From the NCBI GenBank assembly GCA_016792585.1, contig JAEULB010000092.1, forward strand, positions 1 to 64,000: a stretch of DNA of 64,000 nucleotides, read 5' to 3'. Positions 1 to 10,199 of the stretch are shown here, one piece after another. The DNA is from Rhodospirillaceae bacterium (lineage in GTDB: Bacteria; Pseudomonadota; Alphaproteobacteria; SHVZ01). The notes beneath the pieces were generated by a model. The model was not told where the DNA came from, searched no databases, and saw only the letters and a program-made list of their open reading frames with translations. Position numbers and translations under genes: made by a program. Position 1 is the stretch's first letter. Each line of letters opens with the position of its first letter.

Positions 1-134
1 GGTTATCCCCAACTGCTGGGTAGGTTCCCACGCGTTACTCACCCGTTCGCCACTCCCCTTGCGGGGCGTTCGACTTGCATGTGTTAGGCATGCCGCCAGC
101 GTTCGTTCTGAGCCAGGATCAAACTCTCAGGTTG
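1..134 (-). rRNA. rrs: 16S ribosomal RNA, 5' end only (gene continues past the left edge)
   Basis: Read on the minus strand this is the conserved 16S 5' segment: the universal 27F primer site AGAGTTTGATCCTGGCTCAG lies at about 127-108, followed by the usual GGCGGCATGCCTAACACATG and later GGGTGAGTAACGCGTGG. The mature 5' end is placed near 134 by comparison with the usual CAAC(C/T)TGAGAG start. Only about 134 nt are in the window, so the rest of the rRNA operon lies to the left. The variable stretch here does not let me name a genus. Confidence 0.97.
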
Positions 135-339
135 ATCGGTAGCGCTCCCAAGACCGAAGTCCCGGAAACGCCCCTCAATAGGAGCCATTTCCTGTCATTA
201 CGCGTCAGAGACACGCGAGACAGCCAATGGCCCATAAAGGCCCGCCGCCCACGCATCCCTTCCAATTCTATCTACTTGTCAAAGAGCGAGCCCGGCGTCG
301 GTCGGCTTCGTCTGCCGCTCACCGCCGGGCGAGGCGCGG
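135..339 (-). other. rRNA operon leader (transcribed spacer before 16S)
   Basis: About 200 nt separate the predicted promoter from the mature 16S 5' end. No protein-coding gene is convincing here; the open frame at 75-500 on the plus strand runs over rRNA and leader and is treated as chance. The stretch holds the boxA-like element, and GC-rich arms just upstream of 16S that would be expected to take part in the RNase III processing stem, although the partner arm lies outside the window. Confidence 0.7.
276..287 (-). promoter_or_regulatory. boxA-like antitermination element of the rRNA leader
   Basis: The minus strand reads GCTCTTTGACAA, one base different from the E. coli boxA core GCTCTTTAACAA. 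It sits between the predicted rRNA promoter and the 16S start, where boxA recruits NusB/NusE (S10) in other bacteria. The match is seen directly; the function is inferred from position and similarity. Its TTGACA could also be read as a second -35, but no good -10 follows at the right distance. Confidence 0.65.
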
Positions 340-368
340 CTTGTACGCCCGTGTCAGAGGAGTGTCAA
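340..368 (-). promoter_or_regulatory. rRNA operon promoter (sigma70-type)
   Basis: On the minus strand a perfect -35 TTGACA (368-363) is followed after exactly 17 nt by TACAAG (345-340) as -10. Initiation would be near 333, giving a leader of roughly 200 nt before 16S. It lies between the end of clpB and 16S, both on the minus strand. Confidence 0.75.
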
Positions 369-448
369 ACCGATTTTCGGCCCTGTGGAAAAAGAATCTG
401 TAGGGGGTCTTTTCCCTGGGACGACGCTGCATCTAGGGGCTCGGAAAT

Positions 449-482
449 GCGGCGCCGCAGCGGACCGAAGCCGCGGCGCCGC
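449..482 (-). terminator. GC-rich hairpin after clpB, possible terminator
   Basis: Two copies of the self-complementary 10-mer GCGGCGCCGC (449-458 and 473-482) flank a 14-nt loop just downstream of the clpB stop. They can form a strong stem between clpB and the rRNA promoter. There is no clear T run on the minus strand after it, so intrinsic termination is only suggested. Confidence 0.45.
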
Positions 483-496
483 GATTCGAGAGAGTC

Positions 497-3088
<2,592 letters not shown>

Positions 3089-3164
3089 ACCTGATTACCT
3101 CCGTTCGCCGCCCGAAATCGGCTCGGCGTGTCTCCGGCCGCCTGACGGCGCACCGGCCAAGTCA

Positions 3165-3193
3165 CATATGGGCTTGGCAAAAAGCCCCGCAAG
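3165..3193 (-). promoter_or_regulatory. putative RpoH (sigma32) heat-shock promoter of clpB
   Basis: On the minus strand CTTGCGG starts at 3193 and CCCATATG lies at 3172-3165, with 17 nt between CTTG and CCCATATG. This fits the sigma32-type pattern CTTG-N(about 17)-CCCATAT and sits about 75-105 nt upstream of the clpB start codon. clpB is a classic RpoH target, which supports the call. It is by-eye matching only. Confidence 0.6.
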
Positions 3194-3241
3194 AGGAGGG
3201 GGTTGCCCGGGACGCCCGGTCGGCGCATGGTGCAGCGCAAC

Positions 3242-4006
3242 ATGACCGACGCCCCCTCCCGCGTCGCCGCGCTCTATCGCTATCCGGTCAAGGGCCTGAG
3301 CCCGGAAGCGCTGGAGTCCGTCGACCTTGCCGCCTCCCGCGGCTTCCCCGACGACCGCCGGTTCGCCGTCGCGCTGGGGACCACGACCTACGATCAGACC
3401 GAGCCGGTCTGGCAGCCCAAGTCGGCCTTCTTCCAGCTTGCCCGCCATGAGCGCCTGGCGCTGCTCGAGAGCCGATACGACTCGGCGACCGAGATGCTGA
3501 CGCTGGCCCGCGGCGGAAAGACGATCGCTCAAGGGAAGGCAACCGATCCACAAGGACGCGCCATCGTCGGCGAGTTCCTCGCGGCCTTCCTTGATTCAGG
3601 TCAAGGGCGGCCGCGCCTCGTCGAAGGCCCGAAGATCGGCCTCGCCGATTGCGGCGAGGCCGTGGTCTCGATCATCGGAATGGCGAGCATCGCCGATCTC
3701 GCGCGCGTCGTCGGCAAGCCGGTCGAGCGGCTGCGCTTTCGCGCCAACATCTACGTCGAAGGAACGCGCGCCTGGGAGGAGTTCGGCTGGGTCGGCCGCG
3801 AGATCGCGATCGGCGGAGTGCGGCTCAAAGTGATCGACCGCATCGGCCGCTGTGCCGCGACCAACGTCGACCCGGCGGCCGCAGAGCGCGACATGAACCT
3901 GCCGAACGCGCTTCAGCGCGCATTCGGCCACGCCGACATGGGCGTCTATGCGAAGGTGATCGGGGGCGGGCGCATCGCCATCGGCGACGCGCTCCGCAAC
4001 GACTAG
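3242..4006 (+). CDS. MOSC domain-containing protein
   Basis: This 254-residue protein has the YcbX-like arrangement: an N-terminal MOSC_N beta-barrel beginning ALYRYPVKGLSPE, then a C-terminal MOSC domain with GLADCGEAVV, RFRANIYVEG and the conserved cysteine motif GRCAATNVDP. MOSC proteins bind molybdenum cofactor sulfur or act in Moco-dependent reductive detoxification; the exact substrate is not shown. I start at ATG 3242 rather than the upstream frame opening at 3203, because the family begins directly before the YPVKG motif. It diverges from clpB and converges on the DUF4167 gene with a gap of only 5 nt. Confidence 0.88.
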   Translation: MTDAPSRVAALYRYPVKGLSPEALESVDLAASRGFPDDRRFAVALGTTTYDQTEPVWQPKSAFFQLARHERLALLESRYDSATEMLTLARGGKTIAQGKATDPQGRAIVGEFLAAFLDSGQGRPRLVEGPKIGLADCGEAVVSIIGMASIADLARVVGKPVERLRFRANIYVEGTRAWEEFGWVGREIAIGGVRLKVIDRIGRCAATNVDPAAAERDMNLPNALQRAFGHADMGVYAKVIGGGRIAIGDALRND

Positions 4007-4011
4007 CTAGA

Positions 4012-4473
4012 TCAGCTCACCGGCTCGGCCGGCGGCGGTGCGACGAACGGCTGGCTGTTGCCATTGCCGGGGTCGACGCCTTCGTCCATGTCCGGCCCGC
4101 CCATCGGATCGCGAGATCCGTTGGTCGGCAGGCCAGGCTGCTGCTGCCCGCTCGGGAACGGCTGCCCGGGCTGTCCGCCCTGCGCCTGCGTGTTGGCGAG
4201 GTCGGCGGCGATGATGCGGTAATAGTGCTCGGCGTGCTGGAAGTAGTTCTCCGCCGCGACTCGGTCGCCCGACGACTGCGCATCGCGCGCGAGCTGAAGA
4301 TACTTCTCGTGCACCTGATAGGCGTTGCCGCGGATGCGGACATCAGGGCCGTTGGAGTCGAAGGTCTGCAGCCGCAGCGGCAGATGATGCTTCCGCGGGC
4401 CGGACATGCCGCCCCCGCCGCCGCCACCGTTGCCGCGCCCGCGCGACCTCTTCGGATGTGGTCCTTGTCTCAT
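4012..4473 (-). CDS. DUF4167 domain-containing protein
   Basis: This 153-residue protein begins with a very basic, glycine-rich stretch (MRQGPHPKRSRGRGNGGGG) and continues with the DUF4167 core, recognised by SNGPDVRIRGNAYQVHEKYL and the following ARDAQSSGDRVAAENYFQHAEHYYR segment. The C-terminal third is low-complexity Pro/Gln/Gly. The family is widespread in alphaproteobacteria and its function is unknown; the N-terminus looks suited to nucleic-acid binding, which is an inference. In many alphaproteobacteria it sits beside prmC and prfA, as here (same strand, prmC upstream after a gap of about 180 nt). Confidence 0.9.
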   Translation of the reverse strand: MRQGPHPKRSRGRGNGGGGGGGMSGPRKHHLPLRLQTFDSNGPDVRIRGNAYQVHEKYLQLARDAQSSGDRVAAENYFQHAEHYYRIIAADLANTQAQGGQPGQPFPSGQQQPGLPTNGSRDPMGGPDMDEGVDPGNGNSQPFVAPPPAEPVS

Positions 4474-4657
4474 GGTGCCTTAGTTCACCCTATTTCCTGT
4501 CGAGGCTGCTCGCGCACACCTGCCGCGAGTCCGCATCAGCGGACTTGGGTCTAAACAGCGGTGGATCGGTTGTCTGGCGCCCCCCTCGGGCGCGCGAGCC
4601 TCAGCTCGACGACATAGGGACCCTAGTGGGGATTGCCACAATTTCCAACAAGAATTT

Positions 4658-5506
4658 TCACGGAACCGGATGGCCCAGGACCAGGCATCGCTCGACGCCC
4701 GCGAGATCCTGTCGGCGTTCGAGAGCCCTTAGACCGGCCGCCTCCATGATGCCGGCAATCTCCGCAACCTGACCCTTGCCGAGTTCGATCACCGCGCGTC
4801 CTTGCGGTGCCAGGAGACGCAGGAGCGCCGGCGCCAATGCGCGGTACGCATCGAGCCCGTCGGCGCCGCCGTCGAGCGCCCTGAGCGGATCGAAGCTCGC
4901 CACCTCGGGCGACAGCCCGGCGATTTCGCTCGATGGAATATAGGGCGGGTTGCTCAAGATCAGGTCGAAGGTTCCGACCAGGCCCTTGTCCCAGTCGCCG
5001 GTCTGGAAGTGGGCGCGCTCCGATAGTTCCAGCGTACGTGCATTGGCGCGCGCGACCGCGACCGCCTCCTCGGCGATGTCGATGCCGAGCCCGACCCATT
5101 TCGGCCGCTCGCTCAAGACCGACAGCAGGAGACAACCGGTGCCGGTTCCGAGGTCGAGCACGCGCCGGCGCGGCTCGGGCTCGAATTGCGTCAGCGCCGC
5201 CTCGACCAGCGTCTCGCTGTCGGGTCTCGGATCGAGCGTCGCCAGCGAGATCGCGAAGTCGAGGCTCCAGAACTCGCGGCGGCCGAGGATGCGGCTCACC
5301 GGCTCGCGCCGCGCGCGGCGATCGACCAGCCGGTCGAACGCGGATTCGACGTCGGCGGCGAGCACACGGCCAGGATCGAGCAGCACGGCGGAGGCCGACA
5401 TGCCGTCGATCGAGGCGAGCAGCAGACGCGCATCGAGACGCGCGGTCTCCACGCCGGCTTCGGCAAGGCGTCGGGTCGCCCGCGACAGTGCTTCCTCGAC
5501 GATCAT
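4658..5506 (-). CDS. prmC: Peptide chain release factor N5-glutamine methyltransferase PrmC
   Basis: PrmC methylates the glutamine of the GGQ motif in release factors, using S-adenosylmethionine. The 282-residue translation has the N-terminal helical substrate domain, the SAM-binding loop [16 protein letters not shown] and the diagnostic catalytic tetrapeptide NPPY in [17 protein letters not shown]. Its substrate gene prfA lies immediately upstream, and the two overlap by 4 nt (ATGA at 5503-5506), so translation is probably coupled. Confidence 0.96.
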   Translation of the reverse strand: MIVEEALSRATRRLAEAGVETARLDARLLLASIDGMSASAVLLDPGRVLAADVESAFDRLVDRRARREPVSRILGRREFWSLDFAISLATLDPRPDSETLVEAALTQFEPEPRRRVLDLGTGTGCLLLSVLSERPKWVGLGIDIAEEAVAVARANARTLELSERAHFQTGDWDKGLVGTFDLILSNPPYIPSSEIAGLSPEVASFDPLRALDGGADGLDAYRALAPALLRLLAPQGRAVIELGKGQVAEIAGIMEAAGLRALERRQDLAGVERCLVLGHPVP

Positions 5507-6573
5507 TCGAGCGCGGCCAGACGTTCGGCTTCGCTCTCCGCGGTCAGCGCGTCGACGAACTCGTCGAGCGCCTCGCCGGTCATCACCTTCTCGATCTTGT
5601 AGAGCGTCAGGTTGATGCGATGGTCGCTGACCCGCCCTTGCGGAAAATTGTAGGTGCGGATGCGCTCGGAACGGTCGCCAGTGCCGACCTGGCTCTTGCG
5701 CGCCGCCGAGCGCTCGGCATCGAGACGGTCGCGCTCCGCCTGGTAGAGGCGGGCGCGCAGGATCTTCAGCGCCTTCGCCTTGTTGCGGTGCTGCGACTTC
5801 TCATCCTGCTGGGCGACGGCGATGCCGGTCGGGATATGCGTGACGCGGACGGCCGAGTCGGTGGTGTTGACCGACTGTCCGCCGGGGCCGCTGGAACGAT
5901 AGACGTCGAAACGGAGGTCCTTCTCCTCGATGTGGATGTCGACCTCCTCGGCTTCCGGCAGCACCGCCACGGTCGCGGTCGAGGTATGGATACGCCCTTG
6001 CGTCTCGGTCGCCGGTACGCGCTGGACGCGATGGACGCCGGACTCGTACTTGAGCCGTGCGAAGACGTTGCGCCCGATGATCGAGGCGGTCGCCTCGCGG
6101 AAGCCGCCGAGCGGCGTCTCCGACATCTCCATCATCTCGAACTTCCATCCCTTGGCCTGGGCATAGCGCTGGTACATGCGGAAGAGCTCGGAGGCGAACA
6201 GCGCCGCCTCGTCGCCGCCGGTGCCGGCGCGTACCTCGAGGATCGCGTTCTTCTCGTCAGCCTCGTCCTTCGGCAGCAGCATCACCTGCACCGAGCGCTC
6301 GAGCTTCGGCAGCTTCGCCGCCAGCTCCGATCTCTCAGTCTCGGCGAGCGCCTTCATCTCCTTGTCGGTCGCGGGATCGGCGAGCATCGCGTCGAGGTCG
6401 GCCGCTTCGGCGCGCGCCCTCTTCCACTCCTCGATGCCGGCAACGATCGGGCCGAGATCGGAGTACTCCTTCGACTGCTTGGCGAAGGAATCGCCGACGA
6501 CGCCGGAGGCGAGGGTCTCGCCCAGCTCCTTGTGTCGCCGCACCACCGACTCGAGCTTCTCCTCGAGGCTCAT
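5503..6573 (-). CDS. prfA: Peptide chain release factor 1
   Basis: RF1 reads UAA and UAG stop codons. The 356-residue length is normal. The codon-recognition motif PAT is present in [17 protein letters not shown], which marks RF1 rather than RF2 (SPF), and the peptidyl hydrolysis motif GGQ is in [20 protein letters not shown]. It overlaps prmC downstream by 4 nt and hemA upstream by 4 nt (6570-6573), forming a hemA-prfA-prmC run like the well-known enterobacterial arrangement. Confidence 0.97.
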   Translation of the reverse strand: MSLEEKLESVVRRHKELGETLASGVVGDSFAKQSKEYSDLGPIVAGIEEWKRARAEAADLDAMLADPATDKEMKALAETERSELAAKLPKLERSVQVMLLPKDEADEKNAILEVRAGTGGDEAALFASELFRMYQRYAQAKGWKFEMMEMSETPLGGFREATASIIGRNVFARLKYESGVHRVQRVPATETQGRIHTSTATVAVLPEAEEVDIHIEEKDLRFDVYRSSGPGGQSVNTTDSAVRVTHIPTGIAVAQQDEKSQHRNKAKALKILRARLYQAERDRLDAERSAARKSQVGTGDRSERIRTYNFPQGRVSDHRINLTLYKIEKVMTGEALDEFVDALTAESEAERLAALE

Positions 6574-7802
6574 CCTTCCTCCTCGTCCTCGCCGAAGAGA
6601 CGCTTCAGCGCCGCCTCGGCCCCTTCCTCGCCTTCGTCCGCCGCGATCCGCCTGAGGCGCTCCGACGGCTCGTGCAGCAGCCGGTTGATCACCAGCTCGG
6701 TCGCCCGTCCCGCATCGCCGGTCTCCGCCAACGCCCGGTTGCGCGCCGCCTCGAAACGCCCTCTCAGCCGCATCACCGCCGAGACACCGCGCCGTTCCGC
6801 CCGGCCGGCACGGAACCGGCCGATCTCCTCGGCGAGGATCGCCCGCGCCCGATCGACCTCGGCCTCGCGGCCGGCCCGGCCTTCGGCCGCAACCCGCTCC
6901 AGGTCGTCGAGGTCGTAGACGAATGCCCCGTCGAGGGCTTCGACCTTGGGCTCGACGTCGCGGGGCACTGCGGCATCGGCGAAGAAGATCGGCTTCCGGC
7001 GCCTCGCCTTCAACGCCTGCTCGACCGCTACGCGGGTCACCACGTAGCGCCCATCGCCTTGCCCCGCAACCACGATGTCGGCGGCCGCCAGCAGGCGCGG
7101 CAGATCGGCGACCTCGCCGACATGCGCGGAAAGGCGTTGCGCCAGGGCCTCCGCCCGCCGCCTGCGGGCGGCGACGCAGACGACATCGCGCAGGCCCGCG
7201 GCGCGAAGCTGCTCGACCAGCAGCGCCACCATGTCGCCCGGACCGATCGCGAGCGCGGTCGTCCGTGCGAGATCGCCATGGAGGTCGCGGCAGAGGCGGG
7301 CGCAGGCGGTCGCCATCGAGACCGGTCCTTCGGCGATCCTGGTCTCGGTCCGCACCCGCTTGGCCGCCGCATAGGCGGCGTCCAGGATCGGCGCCAGGCC
7401 GGCATCGGCATGACCCAGATCCTGGGCGAGGCGATGCGCGGCCTTGAGCTGGCCCAGGACCTGCGGCTCGCCGACGATCTGGCTGTCGAGCGCCGAGGCG
7501 ACGGCGAAGAGATAGTTCTCGGCCTCCTCGCCGACGAGACGAAGCCCGGCGGGAAGATCGGCGGAAGGCTGACCCGCGGCGGCGGCGAGCATCGGCAGCA
7601 CGGCGACGTCGGCGCCATCGGCGAGCCCGGCGACGACGGTGCGATCGCAGGTCGACAGCACCAGCGCCTCGGCGAAGCCGCCGCTCCTGAAGCGCGCCAG
7701 CAAGTCGGGCAAGGCCGCGTCGTCGATCTGCAGCCGATCGCGGAGATCGGCGGGCGCGGTCCGGTGATCGATGCCGGCGACGACCAGTCGGAGAGCTGAC
7801 AT
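6570..7802 (-). CDS. hemA: Glutamyl-tRNA reductase family protein (divergent)
   Basis: This 410-residue protein follows the GluTR plan: [15 protein letters not shown] at the N-terminus, the nucleophile region LSTCDRTVV with Cys52, [17 protein letters not shown], a Rossmann segment [23 protein letters not shown], and a C-terminal dimerisation helix region ending in acidic residues. GluTR makes glutamate-1-semialdehyde from Glu-tRNA for haem by the C5 route. Several normally strict positions differ: CNRTE reads CDRTV, GAGEMG reads GPGDMV, and the NRT segment reads ARR. The start at 7802 is chosen because the upstream part of the open frame is antisense to ispG. It overlaps prfA by 4 nt and follows ispG by 17 nt. 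Confidence 0.85.
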   Translation of the reverse strand: MSALRLVVAGIDHRTAPADLRDRLQIDDAALPDLLARFRSGGFAEALVLSTCDRTVVAGLADGADVAVLPMLAAAAGQPSADLPAGLRLVGEEAENYLFAVASALDSQIVGEPQVLGQLKAAHRLAQDLGHADAGLAPILDAAYAAAKRVRTETRIAEGPVSMATACARLCRDLHGDLARTTALAIGPGDMVALLVEQLRAAGLRDVVCVAARRRRAEALAQRLSAHVGEVADLPRLLAAADIVVAGQGDGRYVVTRVAVEQALKARRRKPIFFADAAVPRDVEPKVEALDGAFVYDLDDLERVAAEGRAGREAEVDRARAILAEEIGRFRAGRAERRGVSAVMRLRGRFEAARNRALAETGDAGRATELVINRLLHEPSERLRRIAADEGEEGAEAALKRLFGEDEEEG

Positions 7803-7819
7803 CGGCGCCGGTTGAACCG

Positions 7820-8947
7820 CTACTCGGCGGCAGTGCGGGCGGCGGCGTCCTTGTCGCGGGCGATCTCCGCCGCCTTGGCCTCGACCAGCTCGACCAGGTG
7901 GTCGACGATCGCCTTGTCCTTGAGCCGGTGATGCGGCTGGCCGGCGATGTAGACCTGGTGCGTGCCGTTGCCTCCGCCGGTGAAGCCGATGTCGGTCTCG
8001 CGCGCCTCGCCCGGGCCGTTGACGACGCAGCCGATCACCGAGACGGTCATCGGCGTCATGATGTGCTGAAGCCGCTCCTCCAGCACCTCGACCGTCTTGA
8101 TCACGTCGAACTGCTGGCGCGCGCAGGACGGGCAAGCGATCACGGTGACGCCACGACGGCGGAGGCCCAGCGACTTCAGCATGTCGAAGCCGACCTTCAC
8201 CTCCTCGACCGGGTCGGCCGACAGCGAGACGCGGAGCGTGTCGCCGATGCCGCTCCACAGCAGCATGCCGAGGCCGATGGAGGACTTGACCGTGCCCATG
8301 CGGAGACCGCCGGCCTCGGTCACGCCGATATGCAGCGGATAGTCGCAGGCCTCGGCGAGGCCCTGATATGCGGCGACCGCGAGGAAGACGTCCGAAGCCT
8401 TCACGCTGATCTTCACGTCGCGGAAGTCATGGTCCTCGAGGATGCGCACGTGGTTGAGGGCGCTCTCGACCATCGCCTCGGGACAGGGCTCGCCGTATTT
8501 CTCCAAGAGGTCCTTCTCGAGCGAGCCGGCGTTGACGCCGATCCGCATCGAGCAGCCATGGTCCTTCGCCGCCTTCACGACTTCACGCACGCGGTCGGCG
8601 GAGCCGATGTTGCCGGGATTGATGCGAAGGCACGCAGCACCTGCCTCGGCCGCCTCGATCGCGCGCTTGTAGTGGAAGTGGATGTCGGCGACGACCGGGA
8701 TCTTCGCCGCCTTGACGATCGCCTTGAGCGCCGCGGTCGAGTCCTCGTCGGGGCAACTCACACGCACGATGTCGCAACCGACCTCCTCGACGCGGCGGAT
8801 CTGGTCGATCGTCGCTTTCGCGTCCGAGGTCGGCGTGTTGGTCATGGTCTGCACCGAGATCGGCGCCCCGTCGCCGACCGCAACCGACCCGACCATCACC
8901 CGGCGGCTCTTCCGCCGGTGGATATCCCGATAGGGACGAACGCTCAT
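7820..8947 (-). CDS. ispG: 4-hydroxy-3-methylbut-2-enyl diphosphate synthase (flavodoxin), IspG/GcpE
   Basis: IspG converts MEcPP to HMBPP in the non-mevalonate isoprenoid pathway with a [4Fe-4S] cluster. The 375-residue protein shows the TIM-barrel N-terminal half ([20 protein letters not shown] onward) and the cluster ligands in [10 protein letters not shown] and [19 protein letters not shown]. Length and motifs fit the short bacterial form. It is the first gene of the ispG-hemA-prfA-prmC run, with a gap of about 70 nt to the rodZ-like gene upstream on the same strand. Confidence 0.96.
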   Translation of the reverse strand: MSVRPYRDIHRRKSRRVMVGSVAVGDGAPISVQTMTNTPTSDAKATIDQIRRVEEVGCDIVRVSCPDEDSTAALKAIVKAAKIPVVADIHFHYKRAIEAAEAGAACLRINPGNIGSADRVREVVKAAKDHGCSMRIGVNAGSLEKDLLEKYGEPCPEAMVESALNHVRILEDHDFRDVKISVKASDVFLAVAAYQGLAEACDYPLHIGVTEAGGLRMGTVKSSIGLGMLLWSGIGDTLRVSLSADPVEEVKVGFDMLKSLGLRRRGVTVIACPSCARQQFDVIKTVEVLEERLQHIMTPMTVSVIGCVVNGPGEARETDIGFTGGGNGTHQVYIAGQPHHRLKDKAIVDHLVELVEAKAAEIARDKDAAARTAAE

Positions 8948-9016
8948 GAGGCCTCCATCGCGGGCCTTATATCAGATGGGACGGAAAGCGGAAAAATCGA
9001 CGCGGAAGCGCCGATC

Positions 9017-10105
9017 TCAGGGCCGGCCGATCGCGGTCCCGGCCTTCAGCTTGTCGGCGTCGAGCGCAACGTTGCGGCGGACCTGGCCGGGCGCGCCGAG
9101 CGAGGGCACCGCCTCGCCGTCGACCAGGACGTCGAGGCCGCCGGCATTGCCGGTCATCAGGGTTAGCCCGTTGCGGTCCGGCACCTTGAGCACGTCGCCC
9201 GGTTTCAGCACGCGGGTCATCAGCGGCGCATTGGCGCCGTCGCGGACCTGAACCCAGTTCTCCTCGCGGGCGCGGAGCAGGATGCGGCCGGCGCCGGAGT
9301 CGGTGGTCGCGGAAGGAGCCGTCGGCACCGCCGCGACGACGATGTTCTGGGCCGGTGCGGACGCCGTCGCCGGCTCGGGCGCGGGACGCGCGCTTTCCTC
9401 GTCCTCGGCCATCTCGGCGTTCTCCGACTCGTCGGCAGGACGCTGATCCGGCAATGCGGCGACGGGGATCGGAGACGCCGGCTGGGCCAGCGGTTGCGGC
9501 TGCGGCGCCGCAGCGACGACCGGAGGCACGGGCGGGGTCGGAGCGGCCGATGCCGCGCCGACAGGCGGTGCCGCTTCGCTGCGCGGCAAGCGAACCACGA
9601 CGGCCTCGCGAGCCTGCGCGACCGCGTCGACGAGCTGCTGCAGCCGCGCCGGCACTTCGGCGACGATCTCGGGCATGCGCCGTTCCTCGGCCGACATCAC
9701 CCACCAGCCGCCATAGAGCACGACGGCGCTGACCAGCGAGACGAACAGCAGCGCGCCGCCCGGCACGCGGCCTTCCGGCGGCGGCGTCGGCGGCAGTAGG
9801 TGCGTGTGGTCGAGCGAGACCGCTTCCGACTTGAAGCGTTCGATCGCGACCGCGGAGTCGAGGCCGAGGAAGGTCGAGTAGGTGCGAACGAAGCCGATCG
9901 CATAGACGCGGCCGGGCAGCTTGGCGTGGTCGCCCGCTTCGAGCGCCTCGAGATATTCGGGACGAATCCGGAGCCGCTGGGCGACATCGGCGATGTCGAG
10001 CCCCGACGCCAGACGGGCGCGCCTCAAGACCCTGCCGAGTCCGCTCGACTCGCCGGCCTCTTCCGCCCCCCGCATCTGCTCCGGCAAAGACACCATTCCA
10101 CCCAC
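9017..10105 (-). CDS. RodZ-like protein (helix-turn-helix, one membrane span, DUF4115)
   Basis: The 362-residue protein starts with a Cro/XRE-type HTH of the RodZ class (LGRVLRRARLASGLDIADVA, then RIRPEYLEALEAGDHAKLPG), has a single membrane segment around 133-155 (GALLFVSLVSAVVLYGGWWV), a long Pro/Ala-rich linker, and a C-terminal DUF4115 beta domain (RILLRAREENWVQVRDG). RodZ links MreB to the elongasome and sets cell shape. The start is uncertain: 10105 gives MGGMVSLPEQ and internal ATGs lie close by. It is upstream of ispG on the same strand, a neighbourhood seen for rodZ in other proteobacteria. Confidence 0.88.
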   Translation of the reverse strand: MGGMVSLPEQMRGAEEAGESSGLGRVLRRARLASGLDIADVAQRLRIRPEYLEALEAGDHAKLPGRVYAIGFVRTYSTFLGLDSAVAIERFKSEAVSLDHTHLLPPTPPPEGRVPGGALLFVSLVSAVVLYGGWWVMSAEERRMPEIVAEVPARLQQLVDAVAQAREAVVVRLPRSEAAPPVGAASAAPTPPVPPVVAAAPQPQPLAQPASPIPVAALPDQRPADESENAEMAEDEESARPAPEPATASAPAQNIVVAAVPTAPSATTDSGAGRILLRAREENWVQVRDGANAPLMTRVLKPGDVLKVPDRNGLTLMTGNAGGLDVLVDGEAVPSLGAPGQVRRNVALDADKLKAGTAIGRP

Positions 10106-10199
10106 GAATCCGGACCAGTCGACTTGCCGATTCTTTTGCTAAAATCTTGTATATTCGGTGAGTATTACAGTAACCGATTGTCGGTATTCGCACAACGGC

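Noticed and set aside
279-284. Second rRNA promoter at the TTGACA in the leader
   Set aside because: No acceptable -10 follows at 16-18 nt, and the surrounding bases fit boxA better.
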